Assembly (NCBI GenBank): GCA_013203365.1
Contig: JABMQG010000392.1
Coordinates: 1 to 9,151, forward strand
Direction of reading: 5' to 3'
DNA: 9,151 nucleotides
From: Planctomycetota bacterium
GTDB lineage: Bacteria > Planctomycetota > Phycisphaerae > SM23-33 > FEN-1343
Each line of letters starts with the position of its first letter. Position 1 is the first letter of the stretch. Positions 1 to 5,732 of this stretch are shown piece by piece. Both the position numbers and the translations under genes were made by a program. Below the pieces are notes generated by a model. It saw only the letters and a list, made by a program, of their open reading frames with translations, did no database searches and was not told the origin of the DNA.

Positions 1-45
1 CCGCTGATTAAGAGTCAGCTGCTCTACCAACTGAGCTAGCGGCGC
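1..45 (-). tRNA. tRNA-Lys (CTT anticodon), 5' part only
   Basis: Read on the minus strand from base 45, the sequence gives a 7-nt acceptor strand GCGCCGC, the linker TA, a D arm GCTC-AGTTGGTA-GAGC, one linker base, and a 5-bp anticodon stem GCTGA/TCAGC around the 7-nt loop CTCTTAA. The anticodon CTT reads AAG, so it charges lysine. The pieces add up to exactly 45 nt, and the window edge cuts the gene just after the anticodon stem. The variable loop, T arm and 3' acceptor strand lie outside. A candidate promoter and an upstream terminator precede it, so it appears to have its own transcription unit. Confidence 0.93.
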
Positions 46-73
46 ACGCAATAAAAAAACTTGCAGGAGGGTC

Positions 74-101
74 ACTCTAACAAGCTTCTCTTATCGGTCA
101 A
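74..101 (-). promoter_or_regulatory. Candidate sigma-70-type promoter of the tRNA-Lys gene
   Basis: On the minus strand TTGACC (96-101, 5/6 to the -35 consensus) and TAGAGT (74-79, 4/6 to the -10 consensus) are separated by 16 nt. The predicted start near base 67 leaves a leader of about 20 nt before the tRNA 5' end at 45, a normal arrangement for a tRNA precursor. The support is sequence match and position only. Confidence 0.45.
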
Positions 102-105
102 GGGG

Positions 106-124
106 AAAAACCGGTCTGCCGGCC
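106..124 (-). terminator. Small intrinsic terminator after the PH-like membrane protein gene
   Basis: On the minus strand, 42 nt past the stop codon of the 171-aa gene, a short hairpin (CCGG-CAGA-CCGG, extendable by two G-T pairs) runs directly into TTTTT. It lies just upstream of the candidate tRNA promoter, where a terminator would insulate the two units. The stem is only 4 GC pairs plus wobbles, so it is a modest call. Confidence 0.4.
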
Positions 125-165
125 GGAACCGCGACCTTTGGGGCTCTAAGGATGGCCGCAACTTC

Positions 166-681
166 TTACCCGGCCCGGCCTGTTTCGACGGGTACGTTGG
201 GGCACCTGGCTTCTATCAGGGTGACCAGCGCACTGAAATTGCGAAGTTTCAGCGAATCGAGCTTCATCACTTTTGCCTTGCCTGCATCCTCGTAATGCAA
301 GTAAAGCAAGCCTTTCTTACCCATCTCAAGTTTCGTTACGCGATCCCAACCGACCTTGGGCTTGCCTTGATAGCCTATCCCATCCTGATCGGCAAGCACT
401 CTGCGTCGCAGCATAATTGCGCCGTAACCCATCAAGACAGCGCCGACCGGAACGAGGAAAATTCCAGCCACGTTGAATCTGTATTTCCAAATGTCTTTTT
501 CCGGGCTGTACTTCGGTTTGCCCTCGGCGTCTTTGGCAATCAGCACGTCGTGGGCGCAGTACAGGCCGAAACCCAGCGCCACTGCCCCGACAAGCAACAG
601 CCGAATGCATGGATCCAGCGCAGCCGGGCAGGTGACGCGTTTTGGCTTTTCGTCCGGCACAGTATTCTGATGCTCAGTCAT
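166..681 (-). CDS. Small two-helix membrane protein with a PH-like domain
   Basis: This 171-aa protein has a short polar N-terminus and two hydrophobic segments at about residues 25-43 and 70-90. They are separated by a charged loop of about 25 residues (rich in K, D and E) that is probably extracytoplasmic. After an RRR stop-transfer cluster (92-94) comes a cytoplasmic region of about 70 residues (95-165) with a run of predicted beta strands (GIGYQGKPKVGWDRVTKLEM and following) and a final helix, a pattern resembling bacterial PH-like domains. The family is not recognised with certainty and no enzymatic motif is visible. The start is supported by AAGGGAG 7 nt before the ATG. It is divergent from the glycosyltransferase gene, and an open frame on the opposite strand over the same region looks like a shadow. 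Function unknown; a membrane-anchored structural or regulatory role is possible. Confidence 0.75.
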   Translation of the reverse strand: MTEHQNTVPDEKPKRVTCPAALDPCIRLLLVGAVALGFGLYCAHDVLIAKDAEGKPKYSPEKDIWKYRFNVAGIFLVPVGAVLMGYGAIMLRRRVLADQDGIGYQGKPKVGWDRVTKLEMGKKGLLYLHYEDAGKAKVMKLDSLKLRNFSALVTLIEARCPNVPVETGRAG

Positions 682-718
682 AGCCAGGCTCCCTTTCCCA
701 TCGAGTTAACCTCATGGC

Positions 719-747
719 AATATACGAAAGAGGCGCCTCTGCGTCTA
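719..747 (-). promoter_or_regulatory. Candidate promoter of the 171-aa membrane protein gene, with a palindrome in its spacer
   Basis: On the minus strand TAGACG (742-747, 4/6) and TATATT (719-724, 5/6) are 17 nt apart. The predicted start near base 712 gives a leader of about 30 nt containing the AAGGGAG ribosome binding site. The perfect 12-bp palindrome AGAGGCGCCTCT (729-740) fills most of the spacer, where a bound protein would control access to the promoter. Confidence 0.35.
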
Positions 748-775
748 TTGTTATTGTCTATTGTCCGGTCGGGAT

Positions 776-804
776 TTGCCAACGGCGCCGGCCGCCGGTA
801 GAAT
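776..804 (+). promoter_or_regulatory. Strong sigma-70-type promoter of the glycosyltransferase gene
   Basis: TTGCCA (776-781, 5/6 to TTGACA) and TAGAAT (799-804, 5/6 to TATAAT) are separated by the optimal 17 nt. The expected start at about 811-813 falls within 3 nt of the ATG at 814, and no Shine-Dalgarno sequence precedes that ATG. The transcript would therefore be leaderless or nearly so. Confidence 0.55.
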
Positions 805-813
805 AACACCGCA

Positions 814-1935
814 ATGGGCGTTTCAACTGGGCAGAGCAAGGCTTCCGCTGGTCCTGTGCGGCTGGCCCTGGTGGCTGGCGCGGATACGATGCGCCACATC
901 GGCCAAGTGGTTCAACACCTGACTGTTGGCTTGGTGGACGCACCCGTCCATGTTACGGTGGTCGCGCCCGCCTCGGTTGACTTGTCGAACCTTCCCTCTC
1001 CGCCGGTGGGGGTCTTGACTTACGACCTGGACTGGTTTGGGAAGCCCACCCGTCGGACTGTGGAGGCGATTGGGTCTCAACTGGCCGGTAGAAATATTGA
1101 ACTACTGCACGCCCTCGACGGCACCGCCCATTCGTTGACGCGGAAGCTGAGCGAAGTAGGCGACTGGCCGTATTTGGTGTCGGTGTTGGGACTAGGTCAG
1201 TCCAGCCGGCTGACGCCTCTGGGAGCCCATTGCAAAGCGGTCTTGGCTGCCAGCATGTCGATCCGCGCCAAGTTGCTGTCACGCCATGTTGCGCCGCCGG
1301 AGCAGATTATCATTCTTCGACCTGGGATTCACCGGGTGCGGCAGGCGAACTGCTTTGCACGGCCCGGCCGAAGGCCTGCCATAATTGCCGGCGGCGAACT
1401 AAACGTATACGAACCTTTCAGCACCGCGATAAAAGCCTTTGCCGACCTGGTCCAAAGCCATTACGACTGCGTACTGTTCATCTTCGGCAACGGTAAAGCG
1501 GAACACCGGCTGCGAGTGCAGGCCCAGCGACTCGGCCTGATGGGGATAATCACTTTCGTGGATCGTATGCCGCAACACCAACTGGCCGATGTTTTCAAGG
1601 CGGCGGATGTCCTCGTGTACCCGCATTCCAACGGCATGCTGGAAATGGATGTGCTACAAGCCATGGCTGCCGGCATACCAGTCCTGGTTGGCGGGGCGTG
1701 TGTGGGCGATTTCGTCATGGATGCGGAGACGGCTATAAGCTATTCGGCTGCCTCCCAAGCTGATCTGACTGCAAAGTTGAAGATGCTGCTCGATGAGCCC
1801 AACAACGGCATCGCCATGGCCGAGTCGGCCTTGGCCTATCTGGGGGAACACCACTCCCCGGCACAAATGGTCGCCGATCTGGCAGCACTGTACCGCGAAC
1901 ACATCGTTCGCTTGCAAACAGTCAAAGTTTCCTGA
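814..1935 (+). CDS. Divergent GT4-like (GT-B fold) glycosyltransferase
   Basis: This 373-aa protein has the two-Rossmann-domain layout of GT-B glycosyltransferases. The N-terminal half (about 14-170) begins with the strand VRLALVAGAD. The C-terminal half (about 188-365) contains the strand and turn LFIFGNGKAE (221-230), ITFVDRMPQHQLADVFKAADVLV (246-268 region) and the helix QAMAAGIPVLV (282-292), all typical of family GT4. The hallmark residues are changed. Aligned without gaps from P270, the EX7E motif reads G274 and Q282, and the phosphate-binding R and K of the GRLxxxKG strand align with E195 and E200. Sugar-nucleotide binding may therefore be altered or lost. No signal peptide or membrane helix is seen, so it is probably cytoplasmic. 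The start at 814 fits the promoter spacing; no ribosome binding site is present. The gene stands alone, so the acceptor and pathway cannot be inferred. Confidence 0.8.
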   Translation: MGVSTGQSKASAGPVRLALVAGADTMRHIGQVVQHLTVGLVDAPVHVTVVAPASVDLSNLPSPPVGVLTYDLDWFGKPTRRTVEAIGSQLAGRNIELLHALDGTAHSLTRKLSEVGDWPYLVSVLGLGQSSRLTPLGAHCKAVLAASMSIRAKLLSRHVAPPEQIIILRPGIHRVRQANCFARPGRRPAIIAGGELNVYEPFSTAIKAFADLVQSHYDCVLFIFGNGKAEHRLRVQAQRLGLMGIITFVDRMPQHQLADVFKAADVLVYPHSNGMLEMDVLQAMAAGIPVLVGGACVGDFVMDAETAISYSAASQADLTAKLKMLLDEPNNGIAMAESALAYLGEHHSPAQMVADLAALYREHIVRLQTVKVS

Positions 1936-1979
1936 ATGGACGTCAGCCCACCAGTCAGCCAGGGGCGGACGCGCTTTCA

Positions 1980-2082
1980 CTGGCGGCGCCAGCACGTATC
2001 TGCGATGCATCAAAATGTTGCATGACTCGACCTTGCTGCAAAAGGCAGTCTCGCCCGGCCTGCTCTATTGCTCGGTTTTTTT
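1980..2082 (+). other. Convergent intergenic region with small hairpins; weak terminator signal
   Basis: This stretch separates the ends of two convergent genes. It holds CTGGC-GGC-GCCAG (1980-1992), an AT-rich hairpin at 2005-2023 (ATGCATCA-AAA-TGTTGCAT, 8 positions with one T-T mismatch), and a run of seven T at 2076-2082 on the plus strand. The T run is preceded only by a weak stem (CCG...CGG). Together they could end transcription of the glycosyltransferase gene, but no single classical terminator is present. Confidence 0.3.
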
Positions 2083-4021
2083 ACTTGTCACCCGGTTCGA
2101 CTTGTTTTTCGTCCGCGGGCCCTTCCTGTTCCGTCGGCTCAGCCGGCTCCTGCTGCCCGGTCGGTTCTTTCGCGGTTTCAGCAGGCTCGGCAGGAACTTC
2201 AGGCAGTTGTTCCTCGGCATCGAGTTCATCGATGTATACGTCGTCCAGGTCGGTCGCGTCCACCTTGCGCCGGAGCAGGTAGTAAATGGTCGTATAGCTG
2301 CTCACCCAGAAGCTAAGCACAAAAGCCACTACCAGCCCAGCGACAAGGTACACCCAAATATTAATGATAAACGAGGCGGCTGATTCTATGCCACCCATGA
2401 CCGAGAAGTTCAGATTGCCAGCAAGCTGGTCAAACGTCGGCCGAGGCCACAGCAAGTCCATCTTGGTCGCGCCGTCGGCCAGTTCCGGCGCCTTGTTTAG
2501 GCCCAGCCCGGTGCCCAACAACCCTTTAGCCACGAAGAAATGGGCCGAAAGAAGCGTCAGGAATGCAAACAGCCGCACGAACAAATACGAGATTGTGCCG
2601 TACACCACCGCTATGACGGAATACAGGGCATACCGCCAAGGCCGGGTGAAAACATAGCTGAAACTGCGGCTGATCGCGTCGAAACTATCGGAGCCTTCCA
2701 CCGCGATAGTCGGGTACATCAGGGGCAGCCCGGCTGCCAGGCCGATACACAGGAACGTCACGATGGCACCCAGAACCAAGGCCAGGACAAACAGGACACC
2801 CATGATGACATCGCCGATAGCGAAGGTTCCCAGCAGTCCGCCAAGGCCCATCAGAACGGCCAAAACCAGGATGATGGCCAGCGGAATCAGTGGTGCGGTG
2901 AAAAAGCTGAAGAATTTCCCGATGGAGAATCGCAGGGCCTGCGTAATGGTGATCTTCTCTTCACGGGCCGCGTGAAGGGCGGCGATGCGGGCAATCGCAC
3001 CGCCGAACAGGGCCCAAATCGCCAGGGTCACCAGCAGGAAAATGATGGCATATATCAGGTGGTTGCAGATAAGCCAGACCGGTCCCCACAACATCAGGAA
3101 CACCGAGGGCAGGAATCCCACACCATCAGGATTGCTGGTGGTGCCACCGTACGGTAAGGCCATGCCGACCGGGATAGCCGCCGCCTTGATTGTATTGTGG
3201 TCGGCGAATACGCGAGAAAAACCCGACGCGAAATCGCCACGGCAGACGGCGGAGACGGCATTGCGAACGCATTGCCGCTCGTAGTTCATCAGCACGCAGG
3301 AGAGTCCGCGCCCGTAAAGCTGCTCTTTTCTCTTCTCAATCCCATCCAGCCGAACGTGCCATAAGGCGCGCCTGGCGGCGTTGAGGTCTTTCTCAAGCTG
3401 CTCCCGGGCCTGCTTTTCCTCTTTGGCGGTCATCGCCTTGACGGTCTTTCTGGCGCTGTCTTCGGCTTCGCCGAAAAACACCTTCTCGGCATCGTCGAGC
3501 ATGTCCGTAGTGGCCTCGGCGTACTTTTCCCACACGTCGTCCATGTCGTCTTCGACGTCTTTCAATACGTTGGCTATTTGCAGGGATGGCGGCGCTGACG
3601 ACTTGTTCTTGGCGTCGAGAGCATCCTTCACCTGCTTGCCAAGGGCGGAAGTCATGGCCCCGCCGGCCTCGCGGTAGGCACTCAGTACCGGCTCATTCGT
3701 TCGGGCTCCCTCGACGGCCTGGACACGCCAACTGGCCAGTTCCCATCGGGCCTTTTCAGACCGCTGGTCGAGCATCTGCCCATATACGGCACTGCTGGGG
3801 GCCTGGTAATAAGCGTATATGTCACCAACCTGCGCCCCGGCGCCGCCCCAGGACCAGATCCAGTCCAGCCCCAGGCCTAAAAAACACGTCAACACCACTG
3901 CGGCCAGCGCAAGCAGCAATTTGCTCGGATGGATAGCCATCCGAAAGCCTTTGAAGATCTGGGTGAAGCTAAACAACTCCGTCCAGTTGACCCGCTGCAA
4001 TTCCTGAGTTTCGTCCGCCAT
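2081..4021 (-). CDS. Large multi-pass membrane protein of unknown function
   Basis: This 646-aa protein has a cytoplasmic N-terminus, one hydrophobic helix at about 34-57, and a charged, mostly helical, probably extracytoplasmic region of about 240 residues (60-300). A membrane block at about 303-580 follows with five to eight further helices (around 303-340, 371-398, 401-437, 461-497 and 548-578). The tail (585-646) is acidic and rich in Pro and Glu (repeats such as EPAE, EPTE). Within the membrane block, GGAIARIAALHAAREEKI (340-357) and DSFDAISRSFSYVFTRPWRY (445-464) resemble cytoplasmic loops of membrane domains in YciC/GDPD-type proteins. That resemblance is from memory and does not give a function. 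No catalytic motif is seen. The ATG at 4021 is preferred over the in-frame ATG at 4036 because AAAGGAG lies 5 nt before it. The gene lies downstream of yacG after 270 bp and is probably transcribed separately. Confidence 0.8.
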   Translation of the reverse strand: MADETQELQRVNWTELFSFTQIFKGFRMAIHPSKLLLALAAVVLTCFLGLGLDWIWSWGGAGAQVGDIYAYYQAPSSAVYGQMLDQRSEKARWELASWRVQAVEGARTNEPVLSAYREAGGAMTSALGKQVKDALDAKNKSSAPPSLQIANVLKDVEDDMDDVWEKYAEATTDMLDDAEKVFFGEAEDSARKTVKAMTAKEEKQAREQLEKDLNAARRALWHVRLDGIEKRKEQLYGRGLSCVLMNYERQCVRNAVSAVCRGDFASGFSRVFADHNTIKAAAIPVGMALPYGGTTSNPDGVGFLPSVFLMLWGPVWLICNHLIYAIIFLLVTLAIWALFGGAIARIAALHAAREEKITITQALRFSIGKFFSFFTAPLIPLAIILVLAVLMGLGGLLGTFAIGDVIMGVLFVLALVLGAIVTFLCIGLAAGLPLMYPTIAVEGSDSFDAISRSFSYVFTRPWRYALYSVIAVVYGTISYLFVRLFAFLTLLSAHFFVAKGLLGTGLGLNKAPELADGATKMDLLWPRPTFDQLAGNLNFSVMGGIESAASFIINIWVYLVAGLVVAFVLSFWVSSYTTIYYLLRRKVDATDLDDVYIDELDAEEQLPEVPAEPAETAKEPTGQQEPAEPTEQEGPADEKQVEPGDK

Positions 4022-4036
4022 GACCGCTCCTTTCAT

Positions 4037-4308
4037 TCGATATTCGATGCTTTCACGATTCGCCTAATCCGGAGATGGTCCTTCACCAGATTTACCCCTT
4101 CGCGGCAGCAGAGCCTGTCTGTTCAGGTCGCCACGTTAGCACACATAACGCCAATGGGGCGCGTCCAAACACACCAAACGCAAACCACTCGGCCTGGGCC
4201 ATACGCCGGAATTCCAATTGGAATCATTGTCAGCGCAGCACCTTGCGACGGTGATTATCCCCAAAACGGGCTTGAATCGCAAACCGCAAATTGAAAATTA
4301 AAAAAGCC
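4037..4308. other. Spacer between yacG and the 646-aa membrane protein gene
   Basis: No convincing gene is present. On the minus strand a T-rich tract (TTTTTTAATTTTC) follows the yacG stop directly but has no good hairpin before it. Further on are the nested palindrome at 4208-4224 and a tandem 7-bp repeat ATTCGAT (4035-4041 and 4042-4048) in the leader of the membrane protein gene. I could not find a convincing -35/-10 pair for that gene, although its promoter should lie here. Confidence 0.5.
4208..4224. repeat. Nested palindrome, candidate regulator binding site
   Basis: The 17-bp GGAATTCCAATTGGAAT contains a perfect 14-bp palindrome (4211-4224, ATTCCAATTGGAAT) overlapping a perfect 8-bp palindrome (4208-4215, GGAATTCC), so GGAA/TTCC half-sites occur three times. 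It lies about 190 bp upstream of the start of the 646-aa gene. No regulator is identified. Confidence 0.45.
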
Positions 4309-4503
4309 TCAGTCTTCATGCTCGTCGTCGGCGAGCAAGTCCTTGCTGATACGGTGCTCCCCGCTGAACCATTGGCCCAGGTCAATCCACTGGCACCGCC
4401 GGCGGCAAAACGGATGCCAACTCGGCTCGTTGGCCGAATCGTATGTGAACTGCCGGCCACACTGCGGACACGTGGCCTTTCTTGATGTGGCCCCGTCGTT
4501 CAT
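4309..4503 (-). CDS. yacG: DNA gyrase inhibitor YacG-like zinc-binding protein
   Basis: This 64-aa protein carries the full YacG zinc-finger pattern: CPQC (C12, C15), then FCRRRCQWIDLGQW with C33 and C37. These four cysteines bind one zinc ion. The stretch C-x3-C-Q-x-I-D-L-G-x-W is diagnostic of the family, and the length matches it. In Escherichia coli YacG binds GyrB and inhibits DNA gyrase in the cytoplasm; the same role is inferred here from family membership only. GGA stands 7 nt before the ATG. The gene lies 135 nt downstream of fmdB on the same strand, so cotranscription with the chaperone genes is possible but not shown. The acidic end (DLLADDEHED) is a plain tail. Confidence 0.9.
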   Translation of the reverse strand: MNDGATSRKATCPQCGRQFTYDSANEPSWHPFCRRRCQWIDLGQWFSGEHRISKDLLADDEHED

Positions 4504-4591
4504 TGCTCGATCCGAAAAGGCTACGTCAAAACGTCAATTGCCGCCAGACCCCGCCATGCACTTCAAGTAGAACCGATATCGAATAGGCTAA

Positions 4592-4610
4592 CACCCCCGG
4601 TGGGGGGGGC
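4592..4610 (-). other. GC hairpin between fmdB and yacG
   Basis: The plus strand reads CACCCCCGGTGGGGGGGGC, giving on either strand a 5-bp all-GC stem with a 3-nt loop and an eight-base homopolymer run. On the minus strand no T run follows (TGTTAGCC), so it is not a standard intrinsic terminator. It may slow polymerase or mark an mRNA end 30-45 nt after the fmdB stop. Confidence 0.3.
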
Positions 4611-4638
4611 TGTTTTCGCCTTCCTGTTGTCGGCAGGC

Positions 4639-5013
4639 CTACTGGTCCGTCTTGTGCTGGCATTTTGCCTTGCCAGGCGAGCTTTTCGTACCCTCGGAAG
4701 CGGATGAGGATACTGAACTTTCGGCACCGCTCTTGTCGGCGGTTGTGCCGGGCTGGGCGCCAGTCTTGTCGGCCTTTGCGCCGGACTGGGCGCCGGTCTT
4801 GTCGGCAGCGGCGTCCTTCTTGTACCCGTCGCTGCGGTAATCGGTCTGATAAAAGCCGCTACCCTTGAAGATGACGCCCCCTCCGACCCCTGCCAGGCGC
4901 CGAAGTTTATGCCGCCCGCACGCGGGGCACTTGCGAATCGACGAAGCCGTGATTTGCTGAAACTTCTCAAACGCGTGTTTGCAGGACTCACATTCGTATT
5001 CATAAGTCGGCAT
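4639..5013 (-). CDS. FmdB-family zinc-ribbon protein with a repeat tail
   Basis: This 124-aa protein starts MPTYEYECESC, the classic opening of the FmdB/CxxC_CxxC_SSSS putative regulatory family. C8-x2-C11 and C29-x2-C32 form one zinc ribbon, followed by the usual GGGVIFKGSGFY segment (about 44-55). The family has no firmly established biochemical role. The rest (about 68-124) is a low-complexity Ala/Lys/Ser/Gly tail with three copies of an 11-residue unit (ADKTGAQSGAK, ADKTGAQPGTT, ADKSGAESSVS), encoded by a 33-bp tandem repeat. The ATG at 5013 is 2 nt after the grpE stop, with GGAG 10 nt upstream, so translation is probably coupled to grpE. An upstream in-frame ATG at 5031 lies inside grpE and is less likely because the family begins at MPTYEY. 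Confidence 0.9.
   Translation of the reverse strand: MPTYEYECESCKHAFEKFQQITASSIRKCPACGRHKLRRLAGVGGGVIFKGSGFYQTDYRSDGYKKDAAADKTGAQSGAKADKTGAQPGTTADKSGAESSVSSSASEGTKSSPGKAKCQHKTDQ
4732..4806. repeat. 33-bp tandem repeat inside the fmdB tail
   Basis: The block CTTGTCGGC recurs at 4732-4740, 4765-4773 and 4798-4806, exactly 33 bp apart, and the sequences between are also similar (for example CTGGGCGCC in two units). Each unit encodes 11 residues of the C-terminal tail. The exact period in codon multiples points to in-frame duplication. Confidence 0.85.
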
Positions 5014-5015
5014 CG

Positions 5016-5666
5016 TCACAAATCTCCACAAACTTCCGGGCCGTCAGGCTGCTTGGCGCCGCCTTCCGGCAGTTCGGCGTCGATTCGGGCCTCGGCCGCA
5101 GGGCTGACGGCCACCACGACCTTCGCCGGGCGGATCGTCCGACCCTTTAGAACGTAGCCCTTTTGCACTTCGGAAATAACGGTCATCGGCTCGACGTTTT
5201 CGGCCGGCTGCTGCAAAATCGCGTCGTGCATGGCGGGGTCAAAAGCCCGTCCCAACGCCTCTATATGCTCTACACTGAACCGTTTCAAAACATCCAGTGC
5301 CTTCTTGTAGACCAGGTCGGTGCCCACCAGCAGGGGGTCGCCGCTATCGTGGTTGGCCCTGGCGTGCTCAATGGCCCGCTCCAGATCGTCCATCACGTCG
5401 AGCAGTGCCAGGATCGGGCCGGTCACCGCGAACTGGCGAGCCTCTTCGATCTCTCGCAATGCCCGCTTCTGGTAGTTCAAGTAGTCCGCCGAAACCCTTT
5501 GCAGGCGGGCCAGCAGGTTGTCCCGCTCAGCCGTCAACTCCTCAAGGCTACTGCCCGCCGTCCCCTCGCCAGACGGCGACGACTCGAACGCGCCTGATGG
5601 TTCGGTTGCAGGGGCTTCTTCGGCCGTATCCTCGTCGTAAGCTTTATGTTTCTTGCTCTTTCTCAT
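5016..5666 (-). CDS. grpE: Nucleotide exchange factor GrpE
   Basis: GrpE is the exchange factor that releases ADP from DnaK so that the Hsp70 cycle with DnaJ can continue. This 216-aa protein has a charged, disordered N-terminus (1-40), a long coiled-coil helix (about 41-105) that forms the dimer stalk, and a C-terminal beta domain with the GrpE signature: AFDPAMHDAI (141-150), then VQKGYVLKGRTIRPAKVVVA (167-186). The last 30 residues are a low-complexity tail. Length is near the family norm. It follows dnaJ after a gap of 66 nt and overlaps nothing. The ribosome binding site is weak (GGA 5 nt before the ATG), which may keep levels low. No dnaK lies beside it in the window. Confidence 0.95.
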   Translation of the reverse strand: MRKSKKHKAYDEDTAEEAPATEPSGAFESSPSGEGTAGSSLEELTAERDNLLARLQRVSADYLNYQKRALREIEEARQFAVTGPILALLDVMDDLERAIEHARANHDSGDPLLVGTDLVYKKALDVLKRFSVEHIEALGRAFDPAMHDAILQQPAENVEPMTVISEVQKGYVLKGRTIRPAKVVVAVSPAAEARIDAELPEGGAKQPDGPEVCGDL

Positions 5667-5732
5667 CCTGGTCCGTTGTTTTCCCCCTGACTGTACAACA
5701 CAACTCCCATTTGCCGGTTTACCGGTTCAGCA

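Noticed and set aside
61..801. Open frame of 246 codons on the plus strand overlapping the 171-aa membrane protein gene
   Set aside because: It lies antisense to a gene with a good ribosome binding site, membrane helices and a folded domain pattern. Its translation has no recognisable motif, and it runs through the candidate tRNA promoter and the terminator.
4520..4545. Tandem TTGACG-TTTTGACG on the minus strand as a yacG promoter
   Set aside because: The -35-like hexamers are good, but no -10-like sequence occurs at 16-18 nt from either copy.
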